A stretch of DNA of 64,000 nt from Cyclobacterium sp. SYSU L10401 (GCF_010993705.1 NZ_WOFO01000006.1:274923-338922); one strand, 5' to 3'; numbered from the stretch's first letter, positions 53,577 through 63,679 are shown. Notes: generated from the letters alone by a model not told the origin. Numbers and translations: made by a program.

Positions 53577-55676
53577 TTAAGGTTGCAGGTTTTTGTGGAG
53601 GAAGTTAACGGTCGCCTCATTCACCTGGACCATGTTCGAAAACTTCATCCAATGGTGCGTATCTCCCGGGATGACCAGATAATCATAGGCTTTTCCCAGT
53701 TCATCAAACCTGCGGACCAGGTCTGCGCTGTGGTAAAAACCCACGTTTCGGTCATCGTCCGAATGAATAAACAAAACTGGGGAAGTCCATTGATCCAAAT
53801 CGGCAATTGGGGATGATTCCCAGGCGATTTGTTTGGCCTCTGCGTAGTCCGGTGCCACTTCAACGCCCTCTGGCAGCTCATACCTGTGATCCATGTCGTG
53901 CACGCCGCTGATGTCTACGCCCACCTTGAATAAACCGGAATCCCTGGCCAAAGCCATGGCGGTGAGGTAACCCCCATAAGAACCCCCATAGATGCCGATT
54001 CGCTCCGGGTCTACCTGCTCCAGACCGGCCAGGTACTCTCCGGCTGCTTTGATGTCCTGGTACTCGGCAGCGCCCTGGTAATAGGTGCCGGAGGGGCGGT
54101 GGAACTCATAGCCATAGCCAATACCCAGTCGGTAATTTACCGACAATACCACAAATCCCATTTCTGCCAGTTTTTGGTTGATGGCATAGGTATTGGAATA
54201 ATAATCCATATAGCTCCAACCCAGCAACATCTGTCGTTGGGGTCCCCCGTGAACGAAGACCACGGCTGGTTTTGCTGCCGTATTTTCTACCGGTTCAAAC
54301 AGCTGACCATAGACGGTGGTGCCATCAGCCGCAGGGAATTGCACATGCTTTGGGCTGATCAGCTCAGCCCCTGGGAAATCATCGGGAATCATTTCTTCTC
54401 CCAGCAAGCTGATCTCCCCATCTCTAAGGATTGCCGGTAGCAGGGGGCGCTTTGGCGTAGCGGAGAGGAAGGCGATTTCATCATTCAGCCCTGTAAAAAC
54501 AGGATAAGCCTCAATGCCCTCTCCTGCGGTTTTCCAGTCAAAAGTGCCTGTCGTCAAATCAACCGTAGCCAAATGCCTTCTGTCCAGATCATCCTGCAAA
54601 TTTCCCCCATTGGCAGCAAAAACCAGGCTTTGTCCATCCGGGTGTAAGCTGAGTTGCTCCACCATAAATTCCCCTGGAGTAAGCAAAGTGGAGGTGTTGG
54701 TTTGAAGGTCCCGGGAATAAAGGTGCGGCCAACCGTCCTCATAGGACAGGTACACCAATTGCTCCTGGTTTGGCCAATGCAGGTTGAATCCTCCCTGGGT
54801 GGAAGGTGCCGATCCCCGGAGGGTTTCCGGGGCTTTCCATTGCTTTTCTGCTTTTCCTGTTTGAACATCTCCTATCCAAATTTCCCAGGGCACATGCCTT
54901 TTTTCCAATAAAGGCAACGCAGCTCCCGAACCGCCCAAGGTCCGTACAAATGCAATGGATGTTCCATCCGGTGACCACCTTGGAGATTGGTCTTTTTGAA
55001 AAGAAGGTGCCAGCCATGTTATTGGTTTCTTGGGATCACTATAAATACCGATCAGGGCATGTGTTCCTCTGTTGGCGACGAAGGCTAATTGTCGCCCATC
55101 CGGTGAAAAGCTGAGTTCTCCCAGCGAACCCCTGTTTTGAACAATCGCCTTTGGTGCAGTATCCTCATCCAGGTCCTTGGCCCAAATTTCACCGTTTTTG
55201 ATAAAGGCCAATTGATGGCCCGCTCCCCAGACAGGATAGTCCCCAGAAGTTAATATTTCAGTTTTTCCCGAGGCCAGTTCAATGGTCCATATTTCTACGC
55301 TGGTCATTTGGGGCAGATTTTGGGTATTCACGGGTTTGGAGGCATTGCCACCGCCATGGTCCCCGCCACGGACAAATACCAGGTACTGACCATCCCGGCT
55401 GAATTGGAGGCTGCTGATTTCCTGACCATCGTCTTCCAGAAAATCGGTTATGCGCCTGGGCTGATATTCAGGTGGCGCTGCAACATACACGTTTCGTTTA
55501 CCCTGCTCATTCATGGCCCAGGCGATGCTGGATTGGGTAGCGTTGGCCGTAAGACCTGAGGGAAAGGAGAATTTGGAGACCTCCAGGGTACTGAATTCCT
55601 GTGCCATTCCTGGATATAAGGGCAGTAAAATGCCAATCAGGACGGCTATCGAAAGAAACATTTTAAGTCTGAGCAT
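53577..55676 (-). CDS. secreted S9 family prolyl oligopeptidase (DPP4-like)
   Basis: A 699-residue exported serine peptidase. A signal peptide ending near GMAQEF precedes an eight-bladed beta-propeller made of WD40/TolB-like repeats (SPDGRQLAFVANRG, SPDGTSIAFVR). The hydrolase domain shows VFVHGGPQ, the nucleophile in GIYGGSYGGYLTAM, the Asp in IHSDDDRNVGF and the His in PGDTHHWMKF. It removes dipeptides or acts as an oligopeptidase on proline-rich peptides. It ends four bases from the MT/ATP-grasp stop on the other strand and starts 12 bases after the PBP4 gene ends on the same strand. Confidence 0.92.
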   Translation of the reverse strand: MLRLKMFLSIAVLIGILLPLYPGMAQEFSTLEVSKFSFPSGLTANATQSSIAWAMNEQGKRNVYVAAPPEYQPRRITDFLEDDGQEISSLQFSRDGQYLVFVRGGDHGGGNASKPVNTQNLPQMTSVEIWTIELASGKTEILTSGDYPVWGAGHQLAFIKNGEIWAKDLDEDTAPKAIVQNRGSLGELSFSPDGRQLAFVANRGTHALIGIYSDPKKPITWLAPSFQKDQSPRWSPDGTSIAFVRTLGGSGAALPLLEKRHVPWEIWIGDVQTGKAEKQWKAPETLRGSAPSTQGGFNLHWPNQEQLVYLSYEDGWPHLYSRDLQTNTSTLLTPGEFMVEQLSLHPDGQSLVFAANGGNLQDDLDRRHLATVDLTTGTFDWKTAGEGIEAYPVFTGLNDEIAFLSATPKRPLLPAILRDGEISLLGEEMIPDDFPGAELISPKHVQFPAADGTTVYGQLFEPVENTAAKPAVVFVHGGPQRQMLLGWSYMDYYSNTYAINQKLAEMGFVVLSVNYRLGIGYGYEFHRPSGTYYQGAAEYQDIKAAGEYLAGLEQVDPERIGIYGGSYGGYLTAMALARDSGLFKVGVDISGVHDMDHRYELPEGVEVAPDYAEAKQIAWESSPIADLDQWTSPVLFIHSDDDRNVGFYHSADLVRRFDELGKAYDYLVIPGDTHHWMKFSNMVQVNEATVNFLHKNLQP

Positions 55677-55687
55677 GGCAGGGAGTC

Positions 55688-56995
55688 TTAATAATTGGAA
55701 TGGATGAAATACAGTATTTTTTGCAGTTCCTCTTTTTGTACATTGGAGCTGCCGGTATAATTGTTAAAAAAAGTACTGAAGATTAGCGTTTTACCGCTTT
55801 TGGTAATCAGGTAGCCGCTGAGTGCGGAACTCATGCTTAAGGTGCCGGTCTTGGCATAAATAAAGGCCGGCTCTCCCGGATCGGCCGGATACCAATTCCG
55901 TATGGTGCCGGATTCCCCACCTGCCGGGAAGTAAGCCTTGATTTTTTCCATGGGCACCTCTTTCAGGACTTTATCCAGCAGTTTTATTACGGATCGGGGG
56001 GTAAACATGTTTTGCGGGGAAAGGCCCGATCCATCTACCCACTGTGGCTCGTCCGGAAGGTCCTGCAGCAGGCTGTCTTTGGCATAATCGATTGCACCAG
56101 CCATGTCGATGGAATCAAAAAGGGCATCCGAAACCATTACCATCAGCTGTTCCGCCAGGAAGTTATCACTGATTTTCATCATCTGGGCATAGATGGAATC
56201 TGCTTTGGCCGTAGGTAGTTTTTGGGGTTTCAGGCCGGTAATGGCCTGTTCATGGATCAGGGTAATTTTGCGACCCACGGCTTCCTGCAGCAGGTTTTTG
56301 GCCAGGTGGGGAGAGGTAATAAAGGGCTTGTCCGTTTCAAAGGTCAAATCAGGCGCTTCCGGATTCAGGGCATAGAAATAAATGTTTTGCCCTATATCCC
56401 GTTGAATGGCATAGTTTTCAGGAACGGTTTCGGTTTGCCGTGAAAGGGGTAAAAAAGGAGAATTGGGATAGGCTTTGGCGAGCGGATCCCCTGCTTGTTT
56501 GGAGTAACGCAGCACATTGCCATAAACAGGCAAACTGGAGCGCTCAGCAGCAAAATAATAGGGGTACCAGTTCCAGGTCCATCCTCGCCCATACGGGGAA
56601 ATCTGATCAAAGTTATCCACCATAAACAAGTCTTCCGGCCTTTTTTGCAAAAAATGAATGACGGTACTGTCCTGTAGGTCCGGATGGAGCAGGGAAGGGT
56701 CGCCGGTTCCCCAGAATAGCAGGGAGTCTCCTTTTTCCATGTAGTTTAGCCCGTTGACCCGGTCGTCTCCCAGGACCTTGTAGCTGGTATAAAAGGTAAA
56801 GATCTTCGTATTGGAGGCCGGGATGAAGTACTTTTTCTCATTCAGGTTGACCAACGTTTTTTCCTTTACGGGATCATAGAGCATAAAGCCCATGTGCCCC
56901 TTTTCAAAGACTTCAGAGTCGTAGACGGATTTTTTTATTTTTTGTACCGTACAGGAACAGAACAGGAGGAGTAATAGCCAGTAGGTTTGCTTCAT
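55688..56995 (-). CDS. dacB: D-Ala-D-Ala carboxypeptidase/endopeptidase (PBP4, S13)
   Basis: A penicillin-binding peptidoglycan hydrolase of 435 residues. The three serine-hydrolase boxes are SNTK (Ser61, Lys64), SDN in KISDNFLAEQL and KTG in YAKTGTLS. The N-terminus has a hydrophobic run ending in CSC, so a lipoprotein form is possible. It lies directly upstream of the S9 peptidase gene with a 12-base gap, suggesting co-transcription. It would trim or cut peptidoglycan in the periplasm. Confidence 0.92.
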   Translation of the reverse strand: MKQTYWLLLLLFCSCTVQKIKKSVYDSEVFEKGHMGFMLYDPVKEKTLVNLNEKKYFIPASNTKIFTFYTSYKVLGDDRVNGLNYMEKGDSLLFWGTGDPSLLHPDLQDSTVIHFLQKRPEDLFMVDNFDQISPYGRGWTWNWYPYYFAAERSSLPVYGNVLRYSKQAGDPLAKAYPNSPFLPLSRQTETVPENYAIQRDIGQNIYFYALNPEAPDLTFETDKPFITSPHLAKNLLQEAVGRKITLIHEQAITGLKPQKLPTAKADSIYAQMMKISDNFLAEQLMVMVSDALFDSIDMAGAIDYAKDSLLQDLPDEPQWVDGSGLSPQNMFTPRSVIKLLDKVLKEVPMEKIKAYFPAGGESGTIRNWYPADPGEPAFIYAKTGTLSMSSALSGYLITKSGKTLIFSTFFNNYTGSSNVQKEELQKILYFIHSNY

Positions 56996-57386
56996 GGTTT
57001 AAATTTAAGCTTGGTTGAGTGATAAAAAAGGGAATGGTTAAGAAATGTAGTTGTTTTTAATTCTAGTTTAAAAAAAACCACTTTTATTTTTATGGGTTTG
57101 GCTTTCCTAAGGTACTATGAAAAATTCTTTATGGCCATTTATTTTGGCAACAAAGACTAGTCTTAAGAACGCTTCCCCAATCTTATCCCAAACCGGTGAA
57201 AAAACAGCTGTATCATTGATTTTTTTAAATCAAGCGAAATATTGGCTGTTTATCTTATACAAAAAAAAGAAATGAATCCTCAGGTTTTTCACGCGATAAT
57301 CTTACTTGTAGGGGCTTATTATAACACATTGTCATTGTTTTAAATCGTGGAAAATGATTATTTTTCTGAAAGTAATGCCAAACTAC
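56996..57386. other. divergent intergenic region between dacB and the PQQ dehydrogenase
   Basis: No gene. It holds the first copy of the direct repeat (57206-57272) and AT-rich stretches. It must contain the promoters of dacB (minus strand) and of the PQQ dehydrogenase (plus strand), but no exact TAnnTTTG box is clear. Confidence 0.4.
57206..57272 (+). repeat. direct repeat copy 1, upstream of the PQQ dehydrogenase
   Basis: The element opens AGCTGTATCATTGA, then seven T, then AAATCAAGCGAAATAT and GGCTGTTTATCTTAT. It matches 59622-59687 with about five differences in the first 63 bases. The palindrome TTGATTT/AAATCAA lies inside. Its end is 115 bases before the PQQ gene start. Confidence 0.8.
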
Positions 57387-59324
57387 ATGAAGACAATTGG
57401 ATGCCTGATAATATTGCTTTCCCTGATACAGCCTGATGCTGTTTTTGGACAGGGAAATGACCGGGAATGGCCAGCCTATGGAGGGGATCCGGGAGGCATG
57501 CGGCATGCAGCCCTTTCCCGGATAACCCCAGAAAATGTCAAGCAGCTGAAGGTGGCCTGGACCTACCGTACCGGTGAACTGGAATACTACCGAAACAATG
57601 ATGCAGCAGAAAAAGCCGCGTTTGAAGCCACTCCTCTAATGGTGGAGGGGGTTTTGTATCTCAGTACCCCCAGTAATAGGGTCATTGCGCTGGATGCTGC
57701 AACCGGTGTCGAAAAGTGGACATTCGACCCGGAAGTGAACCTGAAAGACGATTATTCAGAAATCACTTCCAGGGGGGTATCCACCTGGCCGGGACCGGAT
57801 GTAGCAAGGAAAGATTTGGAACGGAGAATCTACCTGGCCACCATCGATGGCCGATTGATTGCCTTATCGGCGGCAACCGGCAAGCCCATTTCTGATTTCG
57901 GCAAAAATTGCTCCATTGACCTGCGAAAGGGTATCGGCCCCATCAGCGTAACCTCACCTCCTGCAATCATTGGTAACACCCTTATTACCGGCTCTTCCAT
58001 GGGAGATAACCAACGGCTGGATTATGAACGAGGAGTGGTGAGGGCTTATGATGTAATGAGCGGAAAGTTGAAATGGAGTTGGGACCCCATACCCAGAACG
58101 GCAGGAGATCCGGCAAAAGCGACCTGGATCGGAAAAAAGACAGCCCAGACCGGAGCCGCCAACGCCTGGTCCATTCTTTCGGTTGATCCGGCAAGGGACC
58201 TGGTGTTTATCCCTACCACGAGTCCCAGTCCGGATTATTACGGGGGAGAACGCATTGGTAAGAATGAATACGCCAGCTCAATCGTAGCCCTCCGTGCCAG
58301 TACGGGTGAGCTGGTCTGGCATTTCCAGACCGTTCACCACGATCTCTGGGATTACGACAACGCTGCCCAACCGGCTTTGATATCGGTAAAGCGGGATGGT
58401 GTGGAGGTTCCTGCAGTGGCGGTCGGTACCAAGATGGGACATATTTTCCTTTTGCACCGGGAGACCGGAAAGCCCTTATTTCCGGTCGAAGAACGGCCCG
58501 TTCCGCTGAGCCAGGTGCCCGGAGAGCAGGCCTATCCTACCCAGCCCTTTCCGGTTATGCCCGGTCCGGTAGGCCCACAGCGCATCGGTACAGCGGATGC
58601 CTGGGGATTAACGGAAGCCGATAGGGAAATTGCAGAAAGGCGAATCGCATCCTTAAGGAATGAAGGACCATTTACGCCTCCGAGCCTTCAGGGTACGATG
58701 GTGGCCCCCTCCAATGCCGGTGGAGTGCATTGGGGAGGGGTCTCCTACGATCCGGCCCGAAATCTGCTGATCACCAACATCAACCGCCTGGTAGCTGTTG
58801 TCCGCCTGATCCCCCGTGAAGACCTGCAAGAGGAGGAAAGTAAAAACGAGGCCCTGTTGCGGGCAGAAACAGGACTTCAGGAGGGCACGCCCTATGTGCT
58901 GAAACGAGATTATCTGTTTACAAGAAATGAGCAAGGATTGAAAATGCAGACAAAACCGCCCTGGGGAACCTTGCTGGCCATTGACATGAATTCGGGTGAA
59001 CTCAAATGGGAAGTGCCCCTGGGTTTTATGTACGACCCTCAAACCTATCCGGAGGCACTGAATTGGGGTTCTATTAACTTCGGAGGTGCCTTGACCACAG
59101 CTGGCGGACTTACTTTTGTAGCCGCCTCACTGGATGGTTTTTTCAGGGCCTTTGATACAGAAACCGGTGAGTTGCTATGGCAAAGCCAGCTTCCCGCCGG
59201 TGGCCAATCAACGCCCATGTCCTATCAGCTGGCTGGAAAACAATATGTGGTGATTTCAGCCGGAGGGCATGGCAAGCTGGGTACTCCGCTGGGGGATTAT
59301 GTAGTGGCGTATGCCTTGGAGTAA
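57387..59324 (+). CDS. PQQ-dependent dehydrogenase, membrane-free, exported
   Basis: A quinoprotein dehydrogenase of 645 residues that oxidises a sugar or alcohol in the periplasm. The signal peptide ends near AVFGQG. The eight-bladed propeller carries W-motif repeats such as GELVWHFQTVHHDLWDYDN and TGELLWQSQLPAGGQ. GLTFVAASLDGFFRAFD closes the last blade. No CxxCH haem motif is present, so electrons leave by another carrier. The ATG at 57387 gives the signal peptide; 57354 is a possible earlier start. No pqq synthesis genes are in the window. Family is certain, substrate open. Confidence 0.88.
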   Translation: MKTIGCLIILLSLIQPDAVFGQGNDREWPAYGGDPGGMRHAALSRITPENVKQLKVAWTYRTGELEYYRNNDAAEKAAFEATPLMVEGVLYLSTPSNRVIALDAATGVEKWTFDPEVNLKDDYSEITSRGVSTWPGPDVARKDLERRIYLATIDGRLIALSAATGKPISDFGKNCSIDLRKGIGPISVTSPPAIIGNTLITGSSMGDNQRLDYERGVVRAYDVMSGKLKWSWDPIPRTAGDPAKATWIGKKTAQTGAANAWSILSVDPARDLVFIPTTSPSPDYYGGERIGKNEYASSIVALRASTGELVWHFQTVHHDLWDYDNAAQPALISVKRDGVEVPAVAVGTKMGHIFLLHRETGKPLFPVEERPVPLSQVPGEQAYPTQPFPVMPGPVGPQRIGTADAWGLTEADREIAERRIASLRNEGPFTPPSLQGTMVAPSNAGGVHWGGVSYDPARNLLITNINRLVAVVRLIPREDLQEEESKNEALLRAETGLQEGTPYVLKRDYLFTRNEQGLKMQTKPPWGTLLAIDMNSGELKWEVPLGFMYDPQTYPEALNWGSINFGGALTTAGGLTFVAASLDGFFRAFDTETGELLWQSQLPAGGQSTPMSYQLAGKQYVVISAGGHGKLGTPLGDYVVAYALE

Positions 59325-59903
59325 GTGATGCTGAATGTAGGTGCAATCTCACCTGGTAGTAATGAAGGAGAGGAAACCGCCGATAGCACAGGTCAACACA
59401 GATCAATCAATGATAATGGGCCGAAAAACCTGTAAAATCCATGTAAATCGTTGGCGATAAGCAGTAACACCACGATATGGGCCAATAAGGTAAGGCTAGT
59501 AACCCAAAATCGGTTTTACCATTGAGATTAGCCCGGCCATTGTAAAGGGCCTTTTTGGTCCGTATTTTCTGTTTACAATTTCGAAAATAGTTGGGCGAAG
59601 TTACAAGGTTCGTCCATCGAGAGCTGTATCATTGATTTTTTTAGTCAAGCGAAATATGGGCTGTCTATCTTATCCCAAAAAAGAATCCCTTAAGGCTCAG
59701 AAAAACCTTGTCGAGATTTTTAGAATAAAGACTATTTTTAAAGATCCATTATTTCGAAATCCCGATTTTACATAAAATTAGACTGAATAAACTGTATTTT
59801 TTTTATTTAAAACAAAGAATGAATTAAAATACTGGCTACCTATTATATTTTAACTAAAAAAGATTTTATATTAAAACTTTAATTGACATTAATCTTAGTT
59901 TTG
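59325..59903. other. long intergenic region before the DUF4249-TonB operon
   Basis: About 580 bases without a supported gene. It contains the second direct-repeat copy (59622-59687) and an AT-rich run from 59760. A perfect TAGTTTTG at 59896-59903 is too close to the start codon to be an ordinary -7 box. I see no riboswitch or known RNA. Confidence 0.45.
59622..59687 (+). repeat. direct repeat copy 2, upstream of the DUF4249-TonB operon
   Basis: Matches 57206-57272 in the same orientation. The sequence AGCTGTATCATTGA plus seven T is identical. AAATCAAG is AGTCAAG here, and there are a few single changes in GCGAAATATGGGCTGT. It ends about 220 bases before the operon start. Confidence 0.8.
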
Positions 59904-59909
59904 ATGTTT

Positions 59910-60848
59910 ATGAGGAGGTTTGTTTTCTACTTTACAATAAGCTTCTTGTTTTCGGGCTGTATCACCGATTATGAGCTGAAGTATCTAGATAATCGTGAGA
60001 AAGCATACAGCATTAGTAGCCTGATTAGGCCGGAGGAACCAGCCGAGCTGTATTTGACCAGGGTTGGAGATGTAGGTGATCTGTCTCCAATTACCGATCC
60101 GGAAGCTTTCAAAGTATGGATTGCCTGGAATTCAAATGGAGAAAGAAATTCCGATACCCTTGCTTATTCCGATGGACGCTTTATCGGTAGTCATTTGCTT
60201 CAACATTCCTTGGAATATTCCTTATCCGTAAAAACCCCGGATGAAAAAATAATTAGTGCCAAAACTGTTATACCCCCGCCAGTGGCCCCATTTGGTGTTC
60301 ACCTACAATTTCCAGCCGGATTCATTCAATTAGAAAACGTAACCGGGCCCTTTAGCCGGTTTAAGCTGACGTTACCGAATGTTTCATCGGGGATAACCTA
60401 TTACGAATCCATGGTCATAGAAGTCCGGGAAAATAATGGCATAAATACCTATAGAATTATAAAGAGTCTGAACGGTGATACAGAGGTGCTTTCTGAAAAC
60501 CTACCATCCAACTACCTTCCTTATTTTCTATTTCAATCTGGTTCAAAAGAGGAGGAGCTTGTGCTCAATTTTGATGCTATTCAGGGCAATGCCTTATTAA
60601 GTGATTTCCTGTTTCGCCTCACATCGGTCTCTGAGGATTACTTTTTATATAAAAAATCCTTATATCGCCATTTAGATGCGCTGGAGTTCAGCAGTGAAAT
60701 GGAGGCATCATCCCTTTTTTTCCCAGACATATTCAAACAAATTCAAACGGTTCATTCTAATATTGAAGGCGGAGTTGGAATCTTTGCGGGTTACAACCCA
60801 ACGGATTATCCAGTAACCTGTAACCTATCGGACTATGCTTGCATTTAA
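59910..60848 (+). CDS. DUF4249 domain-containing lipoprotein
   Basis: An outer-envelope lipoprotein of about 312 residues with the lipobox LFSGC. DUF4249 proteins are found beside TonB receptors in Bacteroidota, where they are thought to help uptake. This gene comes before the receptor, where in many other genomes it follows. The start is chosen at ATG 59910 to give a clean leader; 59904 and 59883 are alternatives. It overlaps the receptor gene by 14 bases. Confidence 0.85.
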   Translation: MRRFVFYFTISFLFSGCITDYELKYLDNREKAYSISSLIRPEEPAELYLTRVGDVGDLSPITDPEAFKVWIAWNSNGERNSDTLAYSDGRFIGSHLLQHSLEYSLSVKTPDEKIISAKTVIPPPVAPFGVHLQFPAGFIQLENVTGPFSRFKLTLPNVSSGITYYESMVIEVRENNGINTYRIIKSLNGDTEVLSENLPSNYLPYFLFQSGSKEEELVLNFDAIQGNALLSDFLFRLTSVSEDYFLYKKSLYRHLDALEFSSEMEASSLFFPDIFKQIQTVHSNIEGGVGIFAGYNPTDYPVTCNLSDYACI

Positions 60849-63231
60849 AAAATGTGGGCTATTTGTGGCCTTTCTTCTTCTGACTTTAGTGTGCCTTGCC
60901 CAGGATTCTGTGGTGGAAGGTAGGGTATTAGATTCGGAAAGTGGAGAGGCTTTGATAGGTGCTACCATATATGCTTCAAATTCAAATACCGGAACGTACA
61001 GCAACGACTTCGGATACTTTAAATTGCGTCGAACACAACAGCAAGAAATGGTCATTCGGGTGAGTTTTGTAGGCTATGAGTCGAAAGAACTAAAATGGGA
61101 TGATATAGATAATGGGGATGTCGTGATAGTAAATTTAGAACCTTTGAAGCTCGATGAGTTTGTGGTTCAATCTGAACTGTTAATAGCAACGAAGTCAGGG
61201 ACCGAAATTACGATCAATCACCCTTCAGAGCTTTTTCTGCCAACACTAAAACCGGAGATTGATATCATCAATGTAATTCAGCAGCAACCTGGTGTACAAC
61301 GTACCCTGGAGGGATCAACCGGATACTCAGTGCGTGGTGGTAATCCCGATCAAAACCTGGTGGTTATGGACGGGATTCCTGTCTATAATTCCGGGCATTT
61401 CGGTGGATTTGTATCGATTTTTGATCCATTTACCGTTAGTAAAATGACCTTTTACAAGGGAGGTTTCCCTGCAAAGTTTGGAGGAAGGGCTTCCTCAGTA
61501 CTTGATGTTCACCTTAAGCAGGGCAACCTCAATTCTTTTCACGGCGAATTTAAGTTCGGGCCATTATTTAGCAAACTATCGATAGAGGGTCCGATTGAAA
61601 AGGATCGGTCATCGTTTCTATTGTCTTTCCGTAGGTCTAATATGGATTTGTTATTAAACGGTGCTTATCTGTTCAGTAGACCCGAACAACGTTATGGGCT
61701 TAAATTTCATGACCTTACCTTAAAGGTAAGCCATCGTTTTGATGATAGGAATACCATTTATTTTTCATTTTACCAGGGCAGGGATAGAATTTCGGAACGA
61801 AATGAAAGGACCCATTTTTCAGGAGAGCAGCTATCCGAATTTTCCTTTCAACGCGATAATTCCTGGGGTAACCTTTTCGCCAACCTCAGGATGGGAAGCG
61901 AATTGGGATCAAAGCTCCACCTCAACACTTCGGTTGCTATTTCAAGTTTTGACTATGATTATGCCAGACAAGACCATACCATTCGGGACGGGAATACCTT
62001 CGCCAAAAACACCAATACCCATCAGGTCCATGTAAAAGATTACCTGATTAAAACGGAGCTTGCATACCTACTAGGGAAAAGGACGCAATTGGATTTCGGA
62101 GGGCAACTGATCATTCATGATTTTATGCCTGTGGATGCTTATGGGTATCGATTTGAAGAATTCGGTCTCGGTGAAACAAATACAAAGACGGAGGTTAGGC
62201 TTAATGCATTTGAAGCTTTTGGCTATGTACAGGCATCCATTCAAAACAGCAAAGGAACGGTGCGCTTTAAACCAGGTTTGAGATTTGGCATGTATTCAAT
62301 AGAATCCACCAATTTCTATTCTTTACAGCCACGTTTATTATTTACTTATCAGTTAAAAGAGGATCTGGGAATTCAAGTTGACTATAGTAAATCATTTCAG
62401 CCGGTTCATTCCCTAAATTCTTCCGGAACCTCCCTGACTCCCGATATATGGGTACCTGCTACCCGCAGGTTGGCACCTGTAGAAAGTCATACCTCCTCGC
62501 TGTCAATTACCCAAAATAAAGAAAATTGGACCATCAGCGGGGGAACCTACTATAGAGATTTTAGCAACCTGGTAGAAATGGACAGAAATAACGGTTTTGC
62601 CGTTGCGAAAGAAGATTGGGAATCCGCCATATTGGGTGCCGGAAAAGGAACTGCCTATGGTTTTGAAATTAGTGGTGACAGGCGGTATCGAAAAATTAAA
62701 ATCTCTGGCAACTATACCTTCAGCAGATCCTTTAGGGAATTCGATGCCATCAATAATGGAGAAAGTTTCCCCTTTAATTTTGATAGACCCCATTCATTTA
62801 ACTTGGCGGCCAACTTGAGGATTACCGAAAAGTCAAGCTTGTCATTTTTTGGAGAAATTCAGTCCGGTCAACCATTTACCGTATCCAGCCAAAGTAATTA
62901 TGCGATCACCAATGCAATTTTTAGTAAGGATTTGCAAGCCTCCAATTCCAATTGGGGATTGGACACAGCCTATCCCGTGTTTTTCCAGGAAACCCTTTTG
63001 CCCGAAAAAGTCAATGGTTTTAGAATGCCAGTCTATCATCGAATGGACCTGGCATTCGCCAATAGGAAGCGATGGAAAAACGGTATTCTAAGGGAATGGA
63101 ATTTCTCCATTTACAATGTTTTAAACCGGAAAAATGCTTACTTTATTTACTTAAATACCAATAATGGCAACTTTGAACAATTTACACTCATGCCCTTTTT
63201 GCCCTCATTCAGCTATAATTTAAAATTCTGA
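60835..63231 (+). CDS. TonB-dependent receptor with carboxypeptidase-like regulatory domain
   Basis: A 798-residue outer-membrane receptor. After a signal peptide (LFVAFLLLTLVCLAQ), a carboxypeptidase-D regulatory-like domain appears (VLDSESGEALIGATIYAS, FVGYESKELKW). The plug follows (IIQQQPGV-like INVIQQQPGVQRTLEG, YSVRGGNPDQNLVVMDG), then the barrel, which ends in LPSFSYNLKF. It imports a ligand that cannot be read from the sequence. It overlaps the DUF4249 gene and is followed by a small lipoprotein gene four bases later, so the three form an operon. Confidence 0.92.
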   Translation: MLAFKKCGLFVAFLLLTLVCLAQDSVVEGRVLDSESGEALIGATIYASNSNTGTYSNDFGYFKLRRTQQQEMVIRVSFVGYESKELKWDDIDNGDVVIVNLEPLKLDEFVVQSELLIATKSGTEITINHPSELFLPTLKPEIDIINVIQQQPGVQRTLEGSTGYSVRGGNPDQNLVVMDGIPVYNSGHFGGFVSIFDPFTVSKMTFYKGGFPAKFGGRASSVLDVHLKQGNLNSFHGEFKFGPLFSKLSIEGPIEKDRSSFLLSFRRSNMDLLLNGAYLFSRPEQRYGLKFHDLTLKVSHRFDDRNTIYFSFYQGRDRISERNERTHFSGEQLSEFSFQRDNSWGNLFANLRMGSELGSKLHLNTSVAISSFDYDYARQDHTIRDGNTFAKNTNTHQVHVKDYLIKTELAYLLGKRTQLDFGGQLIIHDFMPVDAYGYRFEEFGLGETNTKTEVRLNAFEAFGYVQASIQNSKGTVRFKPGLRFGMYSIESTNFYSLQPRLLFTYQLKEDLGIQVDYSKSFQPVHSLNSSGTSLTPDIWVPATRRLAPVESHTSSLSITQNKENWTISGGTYYRDFSNLVEMDRNNGFAVAKEDWESAILGAGKGTAYGFEISGDRRYRKIKISGNYTFSRSFREFDAINNGESFPFNFDRPHSFNLAANLRITEKSSLSFFGEIQSGQPFTVSSQSNYAITNAIFSKDLQASNSNWGLDTAYPVFFQETLLPEKVNGFRMPVYHRMDLAFANRKRWKNGILREWNFSIYNVLNRKNAYFIYLNTNNGNFEQFTLMPFLPSFSYNLKF

Positions 63232-63235
63232 TCTC

Positions 63236-63679
63236 ATGAAAAAGGTGCGTTTCCAATCCCTGATTCTTTCGGTCCCCATACTTTTAATATGCCTATCAGG
63301 TTGTAAAGAAGATATAGAACCTACGGTGATGAAAAACCCGGATTTAATAGTTTTCCCTTCCGAAGAGAGGCAACATGCTATTGTGGGACAGATTATCAAT
63401 TTTGAGGTGCTCTTATCGGGGGAAGGAGCCACGTTTACCTCCCTAAATGTCATTCAATCATATGGGTCAAATAATGAAGTCTTCGAACTCATTGACAATC
63501 CTTCCTCAGAATTATTGTCTCCCCCTCTTAGTGAAACATTTGATTTTGAGGCTTCCCAGAGTATGGCAGGAAAAGATGTAAGCTTAACTTTTATATACCA
63601 AAATACCCAAAGTACAAATTCAGGTGGGACGATCCAGAATTCAGGACAGAAAGTAATAAAAATAATGGTTTCGGAATAA
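63236..63679 (+). CDS. small lipoprotein of unknown function
   Basis: A 147-residue envelope lipoprotein with the lipobox CLSGC near residue 22. The rest is beta-rich with no cysteine after the leader and has an Ig-like look (GQIINFEVLLSGEGATF). It directly follows the TonB receptor gene and probably serves the same uptake system. I do not recognise a named family. Confidence 0.75.
   Translation: MKKVRFQSLILSVPILLICLSGCKEDIEPTVMKNPDLIVFPSEERQHAIVGQIINFEVLLSGEGATFTSLNVIQSYGSNNEVFELIDNPSSELLSPPLSETFDFEASQSMAGKDVSLTFIYQNTQSTNSGGTIQNSGQKVIKIMVSE

Noticed and set aside
59896..59903. Perfect TAGTTTTG -7 box before the DUF4249 gene
   Set aside because: It lies within a few bases of the start codon and lacks a -33 element at a proper distance.
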